A stretch of DNA of 64,000 nucleotides from Pseudomonas fildesensis (GCF_001050345.1 NZ_LFMW01000039.1:277170-341169), one strand, 5' to 3'; numbered from the stretch's first letter, positions 1 to 9,288 are shown. Notes: generated from the letters alone by a model not told the origin. Numbers and translations are program-made.

Positions 1-379
1 TGCGCCCGTCGCGAAACAGCCAGCGATGGATCAGCCACGAATAGCCGAGCATCAACAGCACCGACAGCAACACATTGCCGTTACGCCCCAGCAGCACCAG
101 GCTCTGGGTGCCCAGCCACAGGATCAGCAGGGCCTGGAGCAACAGGTAGATGGCTTCATAGCCCATGATCGCCGGCGTGAGAATCCGGTTGCCGGCGATG
201 GTCTGGAAAATCACCGAGGAATAGGCAATGCACACCCCGGTAATGCCCATCGCCGCCAAACGAGTGAGCCGCTTGGGAATGACGTACGCGAAGTCAAACC
301 CCGAGCCCAGTAACAAGAATGCAATCGCCAAGGCCAGGACCACCAGCCAGACGCCGAAGCGGGTTGCCATGCCGTTCAT
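1..379 (-). CDS. FecCD-family ferric-siderophore ABC permease, partial
   Basis: The gene runs off the left edge of the window, so only the N-terminal ~126 residues are visible. The translation starts MNGMATRFGVWL, followed by a membrane segment, and shows features of FecCD/BtuC inner-membrane permeases (an early YSSVIFQTIAGN-like stretch after the second helix). Its start overlaps the stop of the preceding permease gene by four bases (ATGA), so the two are translationally coupled and probably form a heterodimeric permease like VctD/VctG or BauC/BauD. The periplasmic binding protein and ATPase expected for this importer are not visible and may lie to the left. The family is clear; the ligand (pseudomonine) is inferred from the neighbours. 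Confidence 0.85.
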   Translation of the reverse strand, partial: MNGMATRFGVWLVVLALAIAFLLLGSGFDFAYVIPKRLTRLAAMGITGVCIAYSSVIFQTIAGNRILTPAIMGYEAIYLLLQALLILWLGTQSLVLLGRNGNVLLSVLLMLGYSWLIHRWLFRDGR

Positions 380-1320
380 GTGTACTTCCTGATCAGCAAC
401 ACAAGGAACAGCACCCCGCCCACGCTGCCCGCCGTCAGGCCGATGGGCACTTCGAAGGGATAGATCAGCAGGCGACCGAGGATGTCGCAGGCCAATAGCA
501 ACGACGCGCCGCACACCGCGACGATGGGCAAGGTTCGCTCCAGGTTCTCGCCGTAATGCAGCGCCACCAGGTTGGGAATCACCAGCCCCACAAAGGGAAT
601 GGCGCCCACGGTGATCACCGTGGCGGAGACGGTGACCGCCACCAGTATCAGCCCCAGCGCCGCGTTGGCCGCGTAGTTCAAGCCGAGGCTGCTGGCCATG
701 CCCTCGCCCATGCCCATCACCGTAAAGCGATGGGCGAAGAGGTAAGTGAGCACCACGATCGGCAGGATCAGGTAGATGATTTCGTAGTTGCCCTGGACGA
801 TCTTCGAGAAGTCGCCGAGCATCCAGCCCTGCATGCCCTGCAGCATGTTGTGCCGGTAGGCATAGAACTCGGCGATGGCGCTCAACACGCTGCCGTACAT
901 CAGGCCGATGACGGGCACCATCACGGTGTTCTTGAACTTGATACGACGGATGATCGCAACATACAGCAGGCTCGCCCCGAAGCAGAACGCCAGGGCAAAC
1001 AGCATCCTGCCGGCCGCACCCGTGGCAGGCGCCACTGTCAGCGAAATCAGAATGCCCAGCTTCGCCGCGTCGAGGCCGCCGGAGGTGGCGGGCTCGACGA
1101 AGCGATTGCGCACGATCTGTTGCAGGATCACGCCGCAGATGGCCAGCCCTACCCCGGTCAGGATCAACGCCGCCAGACGCGGCAAGCGGCTGGCCGTGAG
1201 GGTCAGCCAGGCATCATCGGAGAAGGTCAGCAGCGCGGTCCACGAGACCTGCTTGACGCCCACCATCAGCGACAGGCAACACAGCGCGGCAAACAGTAGC
1301 AATAAAGCTGCACGACTCAA
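376..1320 (-). CDS. FecCD-family ferric-siderophore ABC permease
   Basis: A 314-residue hydrophobic protein with about eight to nine predicted membrane helices. It carries the FecCD hallmarks: GVGLAICGVILQQIVRN near residues 56-72 and the cytoplasmic loop GAIPFVGLVIPNLV near 240 that contacts the ATPase. It would import a ferric siderophore across the inner membrane. The start codon is TTG (overlapping the upstream ABC gene's stop as TTGA), supported by a GAGG-rich ribosome binding site seven bases upstream; the next in-frame ATG would remove part of the first helix. It resembles the vibriobactin/acinetobactin permeases. The siderophore is inferred, not shown. Confidence 0.88.
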   Translation of the reverse strand: MSRAALLLLFAALCCLSLMVGVKQVSWTALLTFSDDAWLTLTASRLPRLAALILTGVGLAICGVILQQIVRNRFVEPATSGGLDAAKLGILISLTVAPATGAAGRMLFALAFCFGASLLYVAIIRRIKFKNTVMVPVIGLMYGSVLSAIAEFYAYRHNMLQGMQGWMLGDFSKIVQGNYEIIYLILPIVVLTYLFAHRFTVMGMGEGMASSLGLNYAANAALGLILVAVTVSATVITVGAIPFVGLVIPNLVALHYGENLERTLPIVAVCGASLLLACDILGRLLIYPFEVPIGLTAGSVGGVLFLVLLIRKYT

Positions 1321-3086
1321 GAACCGCCCTCACTGTCCGACGCTCCGGCAATCCGCCAGCCTTTCGCGGCCCGACGTTGCGCGAGGAAATGCGCGTAGAG
1401 CCCAGGCTCGGTACTCAGTGCCGAGTGAGCACCGCGCTCGCTGATGCGGCCCTGGTCGAGCACCACGATCTGGTCGGCCATGGCCACCGTGGACAGTTGG
1501 TGGGCAATCACGATCAGCGTGCGGGTGCCACGCAGACGCGCCAACGCATCGGCGATGACGGCCTGGTTCTCGGCATCGAGGGCAGCGGTGGCTTCGTCGA
1601 CCAACAGAATCGGCGCGTCCTTGATCAGCGCACGGGCGATGGAAATTCGCTGGCGCTCTCCGCCGGACAGCCGCGCGCCGCCCTCGCCCACCGGTGTCTC
1701 CAGGCCCTGTGGCAAGCGTTCGATGATCTCGATAACACCGGCCTGCCGTGCCGCCTCCATCACCTGGGCATCGCTGGCATCGGGTTTGCCGATGCGGATA
1801 TTGTCGGCAATGCTGCCCTGGAACAGGTAGGCGTCCTGGAAAATCTGACTGATCTGGCCGGCCAGTTGCTCACTGGACATCTGCCGCACATCCACACCGC
1901 CCAGGATCACGCTGCCCTGCGTCACGTCGAAGAATCGCGCAATCAGCCGCACCAGGGTGGTCTTGCCCGAGCCGGAGGCACCCACCAGCGCGGTCATGCT
2001 GCCGGGCTCGATACGCAGGCTGATATCGCGCAGTACGTCAGGCTGATCGTCGGCGTAGCGAAAGCTCACATGGCGCAGTTCGACCGAGCCCTCTATCGGC
2101 GCTTGTGGCGCCTCGGGCTGGGGCAGTGGCTGAACCGCAAAGATCCCGCGCACAGCCTCCAATTGGCCGCGCGCGCCACGCAGCACCTCGCTGTAACCGG
2201 CGACTTCGAGCAGCGGATCGATGAAACGGCTGACCAGCAGCAACGACACGATCACGGCAATCACCGAACCCGCTTGCAGGTTGGCGCCCAGCTGTTCGCC
2301 CAGCGACAGCGTGGCGGCGACCAGCAAGGCGGCGAAACCGGCCTGCACTGCCCAGGCATTGAACACCACTGACATCGCCGAGACATGAATCAGGCGCTTG
2401 GCCGACTGCTGCTGTCGCGCGATGGCCTGTTCCAGAAACTGAGTGCCGCCGTCTTCGCCGTTGAAAGCGCGCAGCACCGATTGCGCCTGGGCGAACTCGA
2501 CCATGCGCTGGCTGGTGAGGGCCGCGTTGTGCTGGAAGCTTTGATCGGCACGCTGGCCCAGGTGAGCGGTGAACGCGAAGACACCGAACAGGATCGGCAG
2601 CGTCACCAGCGCGATCAGCCCCATCTGCACATTCAATGCAAACAGCGCGACGAGGATCACCACCGGCGTGACCACGCCGGTGATCAGCGGGGTGAACACG
2701 TGGGCGGGCAACTGGGCCATTTCCATCATGCCCTGGGATGCCACATGACTCAGCCGCGCGGTGTTTTGCGCGCTGAACCAGCCGACCGGCAGGCGCGCCA
2801 CATGGTCGCCGAGCCGATGACGGCCACCTTGCAGGACGGCGATGCCGACACGGATACCGGCCTTCTCCACCGTGCGCCGCAGGGCCCAGCACAGCGCCAC
2901 ACCGATCACCAGCACCACCAGCCATTGCGCCGCCGAACGCAACTCGCTGCCCAACAGGTGGGTGAGTACCGGCACCAGGGTGACTATCGTCAGCCCGCAA
3001 AGCAGGCCATAGACCAGCGTCATCCAGAGGTAGCGGCGCAGTACCGGGGCCTCTTCGCCCAGCAGTTGAGTAAAGGTTTTCAGCAT
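1317..3086 (-). CDS. Fused ABC half-transporter (permease-ATPase), siderophore-associated
   Basis: A 589-residue fused transporter. The N-terminal ~310 residues form a six-helix ABC membrane domain. The C-terminal domain has Walker A (GASGSGKTT, near 370), signature LSGGERQR (near 475) and Walker B (ILLVDEATAALD). It follows another half-transporter with a seven-base overlap, so the two probably form a heterodimer. Such pairs occur beside siderophore genes as importers (YbtP/YbtQ) or as exporters (BarA/BarB of the acinetobactin locus). The rest of this locus resembles the acinetobactin system, so export of pseudomonine is as likely as import; the sequence does not decide the direction. Confidence 0.9.
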   Translation of the reverse strand: MLKTFTQLLGEEAPVLRRYLWMTLVYGLLCGLTIVTLVPVLTHLLGSELRSAAQWLVVLVIGVALCWALRRTVEKAGIRVGIAVLQGGRHRLGDHVARLPVGWFSAQNTARLSHVASQGMMEMAQLPAHVFTPLITGVVTPVVILVALFALNVQMGLIALVTLPILFGVFAFTAHLGQRADQSFQHNAALTSQRMVEFAQAQSVLRAFNGEDGGTQFLEQAIARQQQSAKRLIHVSAMSVVFNAWAVQAGFAALLVAATLSLGEQLGANLQAGSVIAVIVSLLLVSRFIDPLLEVAGYSEVLRGARGQLEAVRGIFAVQPLPQPEAPQAPIEGSVELRHVSFRYADDQPDVLRDISLRIEPGSMTALVGASGSGKTTLVRLIARFFDVTQGSVILGGVDVRQMSSEQLAGQISQIFQDAYLFQGSIADNIRIGKPDASDAQVMEAARQAGVIEIIERLPQGLETPVGEGGARLSGGERQRISIARALIKDAPILLVDEATAALDAENQAVIADALARLRGTRTLIVIAHQLSTVAMADQIVVLDQGRISERGAHSALSTEPGLYAHFLAQRRAAKGWRIAGASDSEGGS

Positions 3087-4885
3087 GACGATACCGCCTG
3101 TTCACTGCCCTGTTCAGAGCCTTGTTCATAACCGCCCAGCGCCCACAGACGGGCGTAGCGGCCGTTGCGCGCGAGCAGTTCGTGATGACGGCCCTGTTCG
3201 CAGATCGTGCCGTTGTCGATCAGGATGATCTGATCGGCATGCATCACCGTATCGAGACGGTGAGCGATCACCATCAAGGTGCGGCCCTGGGCGAATCGCG
3301 ACAGGGCTTGCTGCAGCTTCACCTCGTTCTCGGCATCGGCTGCCGCCGTGGCTTCGTCGAGCACCAGCACGGGCGGGGCGAGCAACACGGCGCGGGCAAT
3401 GCTCACGCGCTGCAACTCGCCACCGGAGAGCTGCACGTCCTCGCCGATCACCGAGTCGTAGCCCCGTGGCAACGCGAGAATGCGTTCGTGAATGTTGGCG
3501 GTGCGCGCGGCGTCTTCGATTTCCTGCTGGTTGGCCGAAGGGCGGCCCAGGGCGATGTTGTCGCGCAGGCTGGCATGGATAAGGCGTACTTCCTGCAGCA
3601 CAAAGCCGATACGTCGATACAACTGCGCGCTCTCGATCTGCCGCAGGTCAACGCCACCCAAGGTGATACGCCCCTCGCTCGGATCGAAGAAACGCAACAG
3701 CAAGCGCGCCAGGGTCGACTTGCCAGAACCGGACGCGCCGACAATCGCCGTGACAGTGCCGGGCTTGAGGGTGAAGCTGACGTCGCTGAGTACCGGGTGC
3801 TCTGCGTCGTAGCTGTAGCCGACGTGTTCGACGCGTATTTCAGCCTGAGCAGGTAGCGTTGTTGCCTCGCCCGCCAGGGTTTCCAGCACCGGGGTTTGCA
3901 GCAACTTGTGCACGCGCTGGGCGGCGCCGGTGGCGTTGTTCAAGTCGTGGGTGATGTAGCTCAGCAGCAACAGCGGCGCACAAATGCCCGGCGCCACCAA
4001 GGCGAAGGGCAACACCTCCACCGGCGTGATCCAGCCCTGGCTCACGAACAGCGTGCCAAAGGCCAACACCACGCCGAGCACCGCCACCGGGGCGATCATC
4101 GCGTGGGCGTTGGCCATTGCGCTGACCAGAGGCCGCGTGAAGTCGGTGAACGCGTCGGCAAACGCATCCACCGCTTCACGGTAACTGCCGTGGGCCTTGC
4201 CCTCGACGCCAAAGGCCTTGACCACGGGAATGCCGTTGACGAACTCGACCACCGCATTGTTGATACGCGCCATGCCGGCGCCAAACGACTGCATGTTCGC
4301 GCCGCTGGCTTTGGTGGCCCTGGAGAAAAACAGGAAAAACAGCGGGAACGGCAGCAGCGAGACGATCGCCATGCGCCAGTCCATGGCAAACAGGTAAATC
4401 ATCGAGATAAGAATCGCGCCGAGGGTGCGGCCCAGGGTGGTGTAGAAATGTGCCGTCAGGCTGTGCAGCGTGCCGATGTCATCCTGCATCGCCTGCTTGA
4501 CCTCGCCCGATGCCCGGCTGGTAAACCAGCCCAGTGGTACCTTGGCCAACCGGCGGGTAATCGCCAGGCGCAAACGGCCGGTGATGTGATTGTCGGCCAG
4601 GTGCGCGACCATCTCGCCCATCGAGATCAACGTCAGCCCCAGGAACAGACACCCCAGGCTGATGATCACCACGCGCCAGACGGGGCCCTGCATCTGCGCC
4701 CACGCCGTGGCCATTTCTGCCTGACCCATCGCGAACTGGGCGATGTGCGCGATGCCGGCCAGGGGCACCATCGTCAGCATCGTGCCGATGGCGGCCAGCA
4801 GGCCCGCGACGATCAGTCGTCCGCGTATGGGCTTGAGGACCTGGGACACCGAGCCGGTGTCTGCGGATGGTTCGTTAACACTCAT
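3080..4885 (-). CDS. Fused ABC half-transporter (permease-ATPase), siderophore-associated
   Basis: The start is placed at the ATG beginning MSVNEPS because a GGAGAG site lies directly upstream; the open frame extends 25 codons further without a ribosome site. The 601-residue product has an N-terminal membrane domain (residues ~20-310) and an ATPase domain with Walker A GASGSGKST, signature LSGGELQR and Walker B VLVLDEATAAAD. It is the first gene of the run ABC-ABC-FecCD-FecCD and is likely the partner of the next half-transporter. The signature carries ELQR rather than the usual EQQR or ERQR, which is tolerated in the family. Substrate is inferred from the pms neighbours. Confidence 0.9.
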   Translation of the reverse strand: MSVNEPSADTGSVSQVLKPIRGRLIVAGLLAAIGTMLTMVPLAGIAHIAQFAMGQAEMATAWAQMQGPVWRVVIISLGCLFLGLTLISMGEMVAHLADNHITGRLRLAITRRLAKVPLGWFTSRASGEVKQAMQDDIGTLHSLTAHFYTTLGRTLGAILISMIYLFAMDWRMAIVSLLPFPLFFLFFSRATKASGANMQSFGAGMARINNAVVEFVNGIPVVKAFGVEGKAHGSYREAVDAFADAFTDFTRPLVSAMANAHAMIAPVAVLGVVLAFGTLFVSQGWITPVEVLPFALVAPGICAPLLLLSYITHDLNNATGAAQRVHKLLQTPVLETLAGEATTLPAQAEIRVEHVGYSYDAEHPVLSDVSFTLKPGTVTAIVGASGSGKSTLARLLLRFFDPSEGRITLGGVDLRQIESAQLYRRIGFVLQEVRLIHASLRDNIALGRPSANQQEIEDAARTANIHERILALPRGYDSVIGEDVQLSGGELQRVSIARAVLLAPPVLVLDEATAAADAENEVKLQQALSRFAQGRTLMVIAHRLDTVMHADQIILIDNGTICEQGRHHELLARNGRYARLWALGGYEQGSEQGSEQAVSSC

Positions 4886-5027
4886 GAGCTCTCCTGAATA
4901 ACCACTGCAGGCAACCCGAGGGCATGCCTGACTTCCTTGACGCTCGAAGGCTTTGCGCACTGCGTACCTTGTATTCCGGACAGCAACGCAAAATCCTCAA
5001 TCGAAACGTTCATTAATCGGTGAGGGG

Positions 5028-5540
5028 TCATGGCCCGGAGACAAACGGGGAGCAGGCCCGCAGACCACTGGCGATGTACTTTTCGACGGAAGACACCGAC
5101 ACCTTCAACTCGGTGGCGATGTCGCGATGGCCCATGCCATGCAGCTTGCACAGCAGCAGTGCCTGGCGGGTCTTGACGGGTTTGCGGTGCAGCGCGCTAT
5201 CGATTTGGGTCAGGGTTTCCGTGACCAGGGCGCGGACTTCTTCGGAAGGCGCCAACGGTTCGGCCTGCAGCTTGAGCCCTTCGAGGTGGCACGCTTCAAG
5301 GCGACGGCGGCGATAGAGGTCGATCACCATGCCCTTGGCGATTTGGGTCAAGTGGCAGCGCGAGTCTTCGATCGAGGGCACGCAGCCTTTTTTGATGAGG
5401 TTGAGATAGACGTCGTGGGCGAGGTCCGCAGCATCAACCGGGTTGCCCAGCTTGCGGCGCAACAGGCTGCACAGCCAACTGTGATGGTCGACATACAGCC
5501 TTTCAAATTGCTGCTTAAACGCGAACGCTCCGTTGTCCAC
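5028..5540 (-). CDS. ECF sigma factor, FecI-like iron-starvation type
   Basis: A 170-residue sigma-70 family ECF protein. Region 2 is recognisable (LYVDHHSWLCSLLRRKLGN, then DAADLAHDVYLNLI), and region 4 ends the protein (LLCKLHGMGHRDIATELKVSVSSVEKYI). The Ser-Ser-Val-Glu-Lys-Tyr helix is typical of the FecI/PvdS/FpvI group, which transcribe siderophore uptake or biosynthesis genes. The GTG start has a GGAGAGG site four bases upstream. No FecR-like anti-sigma gene is adjacent: the next minus-strand gene is an ABC transporter and the divergent gene is an NRPS. It probably directs pms transcription, but its promoter targets were not identified. Confidence 0.85.
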   Translation of the reverse strand: MDNGAFAFKQQFERLYVDHHSWLCSLLRRKLGNPVDAADLAHDVYLNLIKKGCVPSIEDSRCHLTQIAKGMVIDLYRRRRLEACHLEGLKLQAEPLAPSEEVRALVTETLTQIDSALHRKPVKTRQALLLCKLHGMGHRDIATELKVSVSSVEKYIASGLRACSPFVSGP

Positions 5541-5590
5541 TTCACCTCTCCTGAGACGCTGATATTCGCGATCAACTTTTGACTAATGCG

Positions 5591-5609
5591 AATAGGTATG
5601 ATTATTATT
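5591..5609. promoter_or_regulatory. Candidate Fur box between sigma factor and NRPS gene
   Basis: An AT-rich 19-base stretch matching the classical Fur consensus at 12 of 19 positions. It lies in the divergent interval between the sigma-factor start and the NRPS start, where iron repression of a siderophore locus would be expected. Binding is inferred from the match and the setting. Confidence 0.5.
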
Positions 5610-5768
5610 TGAATCATACGGCGTTCATAGAGCCCCTGCAATGCAACGTGCCTACGCCTCTTCCTGTGCCCGGAATCCCGGGCGTTACCACAGACCCCGG
5701 ATGGGTCTGTCGGCACTCGGTGCCATCTCTATTTCTGACTGTTCAGTTTGATAAGGCGGGAAATTTCC

Positions 5769-7925
5769 ATGATGGAATCCAATCCAGATACGTTTTCGAA
5801 ACTATCTGCCACGCGTTACGAAGAGCATATCTGGCTCTTGCAGCAGCAATACCCCGAACGCATTCTCAAACACCTCAGCGCCTGGCAACTCGACGCGGAT
5901 ATCGATGTTCCAAAGCTTGAGCGGGCGATCAAGACTGTTATCGAAACTTTGCCTGATCTGAACGCGCGCTATCAGTTCAACGACGACGGTGAAGTGGACA
6001 AAGTTCACGCCATTGACTGGCAATCCTGCGTTGAGCTCATTCGCTCACACTCCGATGCGAACGCCACCGAGCAATTGCTCGCGCAGCAGTCGGCGCCCTG
6101 GGATGCGCAAACTCAGCCACCGCTCAGCGCGCTGATTGTTCAAACCGGGCAGCACGTGATCCTGGCGTTCGTGGTGCACCAGATCCTCGACCAGACTTGC
6201 CAGGTAATCGATCTGTATCGCGGGGTGCTGAACGCTTATGTCGGGCACTCGGCCAGCGACACACCGTGGTTGCAGCGCCAAGCGGATGGCACTATTAGTG
6301 CGCCTGCCGTCAGCGCCCTGCCGGCGACTGCCAACCATGATGTCGAGGCCATTATCCTTGGCGAATTCCGTGGCGCACTGGCCGAGCCCGACATGCAACT
6401 GACGGACGATTTTTTTGATTTCGGCGGCCATTCCCTGCTGGCGACCCGCATCATCGGCAAGCTGTTGAGCAACCACGGCATTGAAGTCCAGTTCAATGAC
6501 TTTTTCAGTGCTCCGTCTGCAGCGGCCCTGGCATCACGGGCCAACGTCATCGCGCAGAACGATGGGGCAACGGCTGCCAGGAACGTGCCGCAAGACGTGC
6601 AAAAAGCACCGTTCGCCCTCGCCCAGGCGTCCCTCGGCCGAGCCTATGTGGCCTATGAGTTCGGGACGATTTTCAACCTGCCGTTTGCCCTGGACTTTCT
6701 CGACGGTGTGGACGAGGCGCTGTTCGAGCAGGCCTTCAGTGACCTGCTCAAGCGCCACGCGAGCCTGCGCACCACCTTCCACTTTGAGGGCGATGCGGCC
6801 TACCAGCAGATCGTGCCAATCGCACAACTGGCGGACTACAAGTGGTTCTGGTCCAGCCATGAAAGCCTGCGGGCGACCCTGGAAAGCGAGGCCACTTATC
6901 AATTCGACCTGTCCCGCGAACTGCCCCTGAGGGTTCGCTTCATTTACGACGTACAACGCCAGCGCCAGACCCTGTCACTGCTGGTTCATCACATGGCCAT
7001 TGATGAGTGGTCGCTCAACGTCATGATGGAAGAGCTGGCACAGGCCTACCTCGCCCGCGCCGCCGACAAGGCACCCACTTGGGCAACACCCGCGCGCTCA
7101 TTCCATGAGTTTGCGTTGCGCGAGCAGGCCACCGGCATCAATCAACAACATCTCGACTATTGGACGAGTATGTTGCGCGATGCCACCCGTGGCTTGACGC
7201 TGCCCTCCCCTGGCTCCCAGGCGAGCGCGCCCATAACGGTATCGTCGAAAGCGCAGTGGTTTGAGATCAAGCCGGACCAGACGCTCACCGACAACCTCTA
7301 CACCTTCGCCAGGCAGAACAATTCGTCTTTGTTCGGTGTGGTCTATACCGCCATTGCGCTGTCCCTGCACAAGCTGGGTGACTTGAAAGATCTGGTGATC
7401 GGTACCTCGGCTTCCGGCCGTACCGACCCCGGCTTCTACGAGACGGTGGGCTACTTCACCACGATGGTCGCGCATCGGGTGCAGTTCGATCCCCGGCAAG
7501 CCATTGGCGCCCTGGTTGAAAACGTCACCCACCTGATCAACGACTCCATGGCCTATGCCGACGTGCCACTGGAACTGATTCAACACGCCCTGGGCATGAC
7601 GCCCGCCGACGGCCTGCTGTTTGACGTGTACATCCAGATCCACGCCAACAATGCCTTGAACGGTGCCCTGGAAACCCCCGACGCCAGGGCGATCCGCTAC
7701 CGCCAGATTGACCCGGACAAGAGCCAGTCGATGTTCGGGATTCAGTTCGAGATCATGGAAAACATGATTGATGGCAAACGCTCGTTGCGCCTGGTGATTA
7801 CCTACCTGTCGGACCGCTACAGCGCCGAACAGATGGCGCGTCTGAGCGCGACGATTGATCAGGTGTTCACGCTGTTCACCATGCCCGATGCTGCCGGCAT
7901 CGTGGTCGATCACATCCGCGTATAA
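5769..7925 (+). CDS. NRPS: truncated C-like region, carrier and condensation domain
   Basis: The ATG at 5769 is preferred because AAGGCGGG precedes it; upstream in-frame codons begin only with TTG. The 718-residue product has three parts. Residues 1-190 resemble half a condensation domain with a ruined active site (HQILDQT where HHxxxDG is expected). Residues ~195-265 are an intact carrier domain (DFGGHSLLATR, Ser222 for phosphopantetheine). Residues ~280-718 form a condensation domain with HHMAIDE (407-413). It has no adenylation domain, so its carrier must be loaded by another protein, probably the Cy-Cy-A protein in this locus. The last domain would release the chain onto N-hydroxyhistamine. 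It corresponds to the PCP-C protein (BasB type) of acinetobactin-like assembly lines. Confidence 0.88.
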   Translation: MMESNPDTFSKLSATRYEEHIWLLQQQYPERILKHLSAWQLDADIDVPKLERAIKTVIETLPDLNARYQFNDDGEVDKVHAIDWQSCVELIRSHSDANATEQLLAQQSAPWDAQTQPPLSALIVQTGQHVILAFVVHQILDQTCQVIDLYRGVLNAYVGHSASDTPWLQRQADGTISAPAVSALPATANHDVEAIILGEFRGALAEPDMQLTDDFFDFGGHSLLATRIIGKLLSNHGIEVQFNDFFSAPSAAALASRANVIAQNDGATAARNVPQDVQKAPFALAQASLGRAYVAYEFGTIFNLPFALDFLDGVDEALFEQAFSDLLKRHASLRTTFHFEGDAAYQQIVPIAQLADYKWFWSSHESLRATLESEATYQFDLSRELPLRVRFIYDVQRQRQTLSLLVHHMAIDEWSLNVMMEELAQAYLARAADKAPTWATPARSFHEFALREQATGINQQHLDYWTSMLRDATRGLTLPSPGSQASAPITVSSKAQWFEIKPDQTLTDNLYTFARQNNSSLFGVVYTAIALSLHKLGDLKDLVIGTSASGRTDPGFYETVGYFTTMVAHRVQFDPRQAIGALVENVTHLINDSMAYADVPLELIQHALGMTPADGLLFDVYIQIHANNALNGALETPDARAIRYRQIDPDKSQSMFGIQFEIMENMIDGKRSLRLVITYLSDRYSAEQMARLSATIDQVFTLFTMPDAAGIVVDHIRV

Positions 7926-7932
7926 ACCTCCA

Positions 7933-7958
7933 GCCGGATCTTGTTAACAAGACCCGGC
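7933..7958. terminator. Hairpin between convergent genes, probable bidirectional terminator
   Basis: Eleven-base arms pair at ten positions (GCCGGATCTTG with CAAGACCCGGC, one A-C mismatch) around a TTAA loop, eight bases after the NRPS stop and just before the convergent monooxygenase stop. A T-rich stretch follows on the plus strand. Confidence 0.65.
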
Positions 7959-7968
7959 ATTTCAACTT

Positions 7969-9288
7969 CTACCCTTCATGCATCCCGTAGCGCTGGAACG
8001 ACGAGCGTTTGGGCAAGCGGTAGTGCGGCTGGCCCAGCAGCTGGTTGGCAATCGTCGCATTGCGAATGGCGGCAATCCCCAGGTCCGGTGAACCCACGCC
8101 ATGCTGGAAGATTTCCGCGTTCTGCACAAAAATGCGGCCCACGCCTGCATCGCAACGACGCGCCGTAAAATCCTCCTCGACGATGCAGTCACCGTACTCA
8201 TCGGTTTCCAGCACACCGCCCTTCAGCCGTTCAAACCACTGCGGCCAGACATGCCCGTAACCCGTGGCCGCCACAATCGCATCGGCTTCGAAGGCGCTGA
8301 CCTGATCCAGTTCACGGTGCCGGTAGGCAATGCGCAGTGTGCCGTCGATATCCTCCACGGTCTCCACCTCGCAGTTGGAAATCAGCGTCAGGCCCGGGTC
8401 ACTGCCGCCAATCGAACGCTCGTAGATCAGGTCGTAAATGTCGGCGATGGTCGAGAAACTGATGCCCTTGTACAGCAAGCCCTGCCCCGCCACGATGTCC
8501 CGGCGGCGCTCGCGGGGAATGCTGTGGAAGTACTCCATATAGGACGGCGTAAAGCACTCCTGCCCAAGCTTTGAATACTCCATGGGGTGAAAGCCCGGCG
8601 AACGGGTAACCCAGCGAATCGAAGCGCCCGCCGCGATGCGTTCCGGGGTCAATTCGTTGAACAGCGCCAGCACGCACTCCGCCGCACTTTGGCCGGACCC
8701 GATCACCGTGACCCGCTGACACTGCGCCAGTTGCGCCTGACGTTTACCGAACTCCGCCGAATGCATCACCGGCGCCGTGCTCTTCACCTGCGCCCACTTC
8801 GGCAACAACGGCACGGTGCCTATGCCAATGGCCAGGTCGCGGCTGTAGTAATGACGTTTGAAGCCCGACACCGACTGGCTCTCGATGAGGAACCGGTCGA
8901 CGCTGGCGTCATAGCTCACCTCACAGATGTCTTCCCCGAAGTGGCAGTCGGGCAGTTGCTGCGACGCCCAGCGGCAGTAATGGTCGTATTCGCGGCGAGG
9001 CACCTGGAAGTTTTCGTAGTAATAAAACGGGTAGAGGCGATCGTGCTGATGCAGGTAGTTCAAATAACTCAGCGGGTGCGTGGGGTCGGCCATCGTCACA
9101 AGGTCCGCCAGAAACGGAACCTGCAGCGTGGTACCGGGCAACAGAAGCCCTTCGTGCCAGCGAAACTCTGCTTTGCGATCGAGGAAAATACTTGTCACGC
9201 CAGGATGCCTGGACAGTAACGCGGCCAGCCCGAGATTGAAGGGCCCGATGCCGACTCCGGCAATATCAACATGTGGTGTATCCATCAT
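7969..9288 (-). CDS. Flavin-dependent amine N-monooxygenase (probable histamine N-hydroxylase)
   Basis: About 439 residues of the IucD/PvdA/SidA family of siderophore N-hydroxylases. Visible features are the N-terminal FAD motif GVGIGPFNLGLAALL, the family stretch PFLADLVTMADPTHPLSYLNYL, the NADPH motif GSGQSAAECVLAL and the C-terminal ATGYGHVWP. The ATG at 9288 is preferred because GGAG lies nine bases upstream; the frame opens at 9303. The family usually hydroxylates lysine or ornithine, but the locus carries a histidine decarboxylase and no lysine or ornithine activation. Histamine is therefore the likely substrate, giving the N-hydroxyhistamine of pseudomonine, as BasC does for acinetobactin. 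Substrate is inferred. Confidence 0.85.
   Translation of the reverse strand: MMDTPHVDIAGVGIGPFNLGLAALLSRHPGVTSIFLDRKAEFRWHEGLLLPGTTLQVPFLADLVTMADPTHPLSYLNYLHQHDRLYPFYYYENFQVPRREYDHYCRWASQQLPDCHFGEDICEVSYDASVDRFLIESQSVSGFKRHYYSRDLAIGIGTVPLLPKWAQVKSTAPVMHSAEFGKRQAQLAQCQRVTVIGSGQSAAECVLALFNELTPERIAAGASIRWVTRSPGFHPMEYSKLGQECFTPSYMEYFHSIPRERRRDIVAGQGLLYKGISFSTIADIYDLIYERSIGGSDPGLTLISNCEVETVEDIDGTLRIAYRHRELDQVSAFEADAIVAATGYGHVWPQWFERLKGGVLETDEYGDCIVEEDFTARRCDAGVGRIFVQNAEIFQHGVGSPDLGIAAIRNATIANQLLGQPHYRLPKRSSFQRYGMHEG

Noticed and set aside
556..1299. Long plus-strand frames opposite the iron permease and ABC genes (also near 1377-2372, 2385-3131, 3896-4897)
   Set aside because: Rich in Gln/His/Arg low-complexity sequence, as expected from the antisense of hydrophobic GC-rich genes; no ribosome sites or domains.
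1317..4885. Firm naming of the two ABC half-transporters as YbtP/YbtQ importers
   Set aside because: Acinetobactin-type loci use similar pairs (BarA/BarB) for export; direction cannot be read from the sequence.
7969..9288. Assignment of the N-monooxygenase as lysine or ornithine hydroxylase
   Set aside because: Family similarity alone would allow it, but the locus has a histidine decarboxylase and no lysine/ornithine-using enzyme, so histamine is the better substrate.
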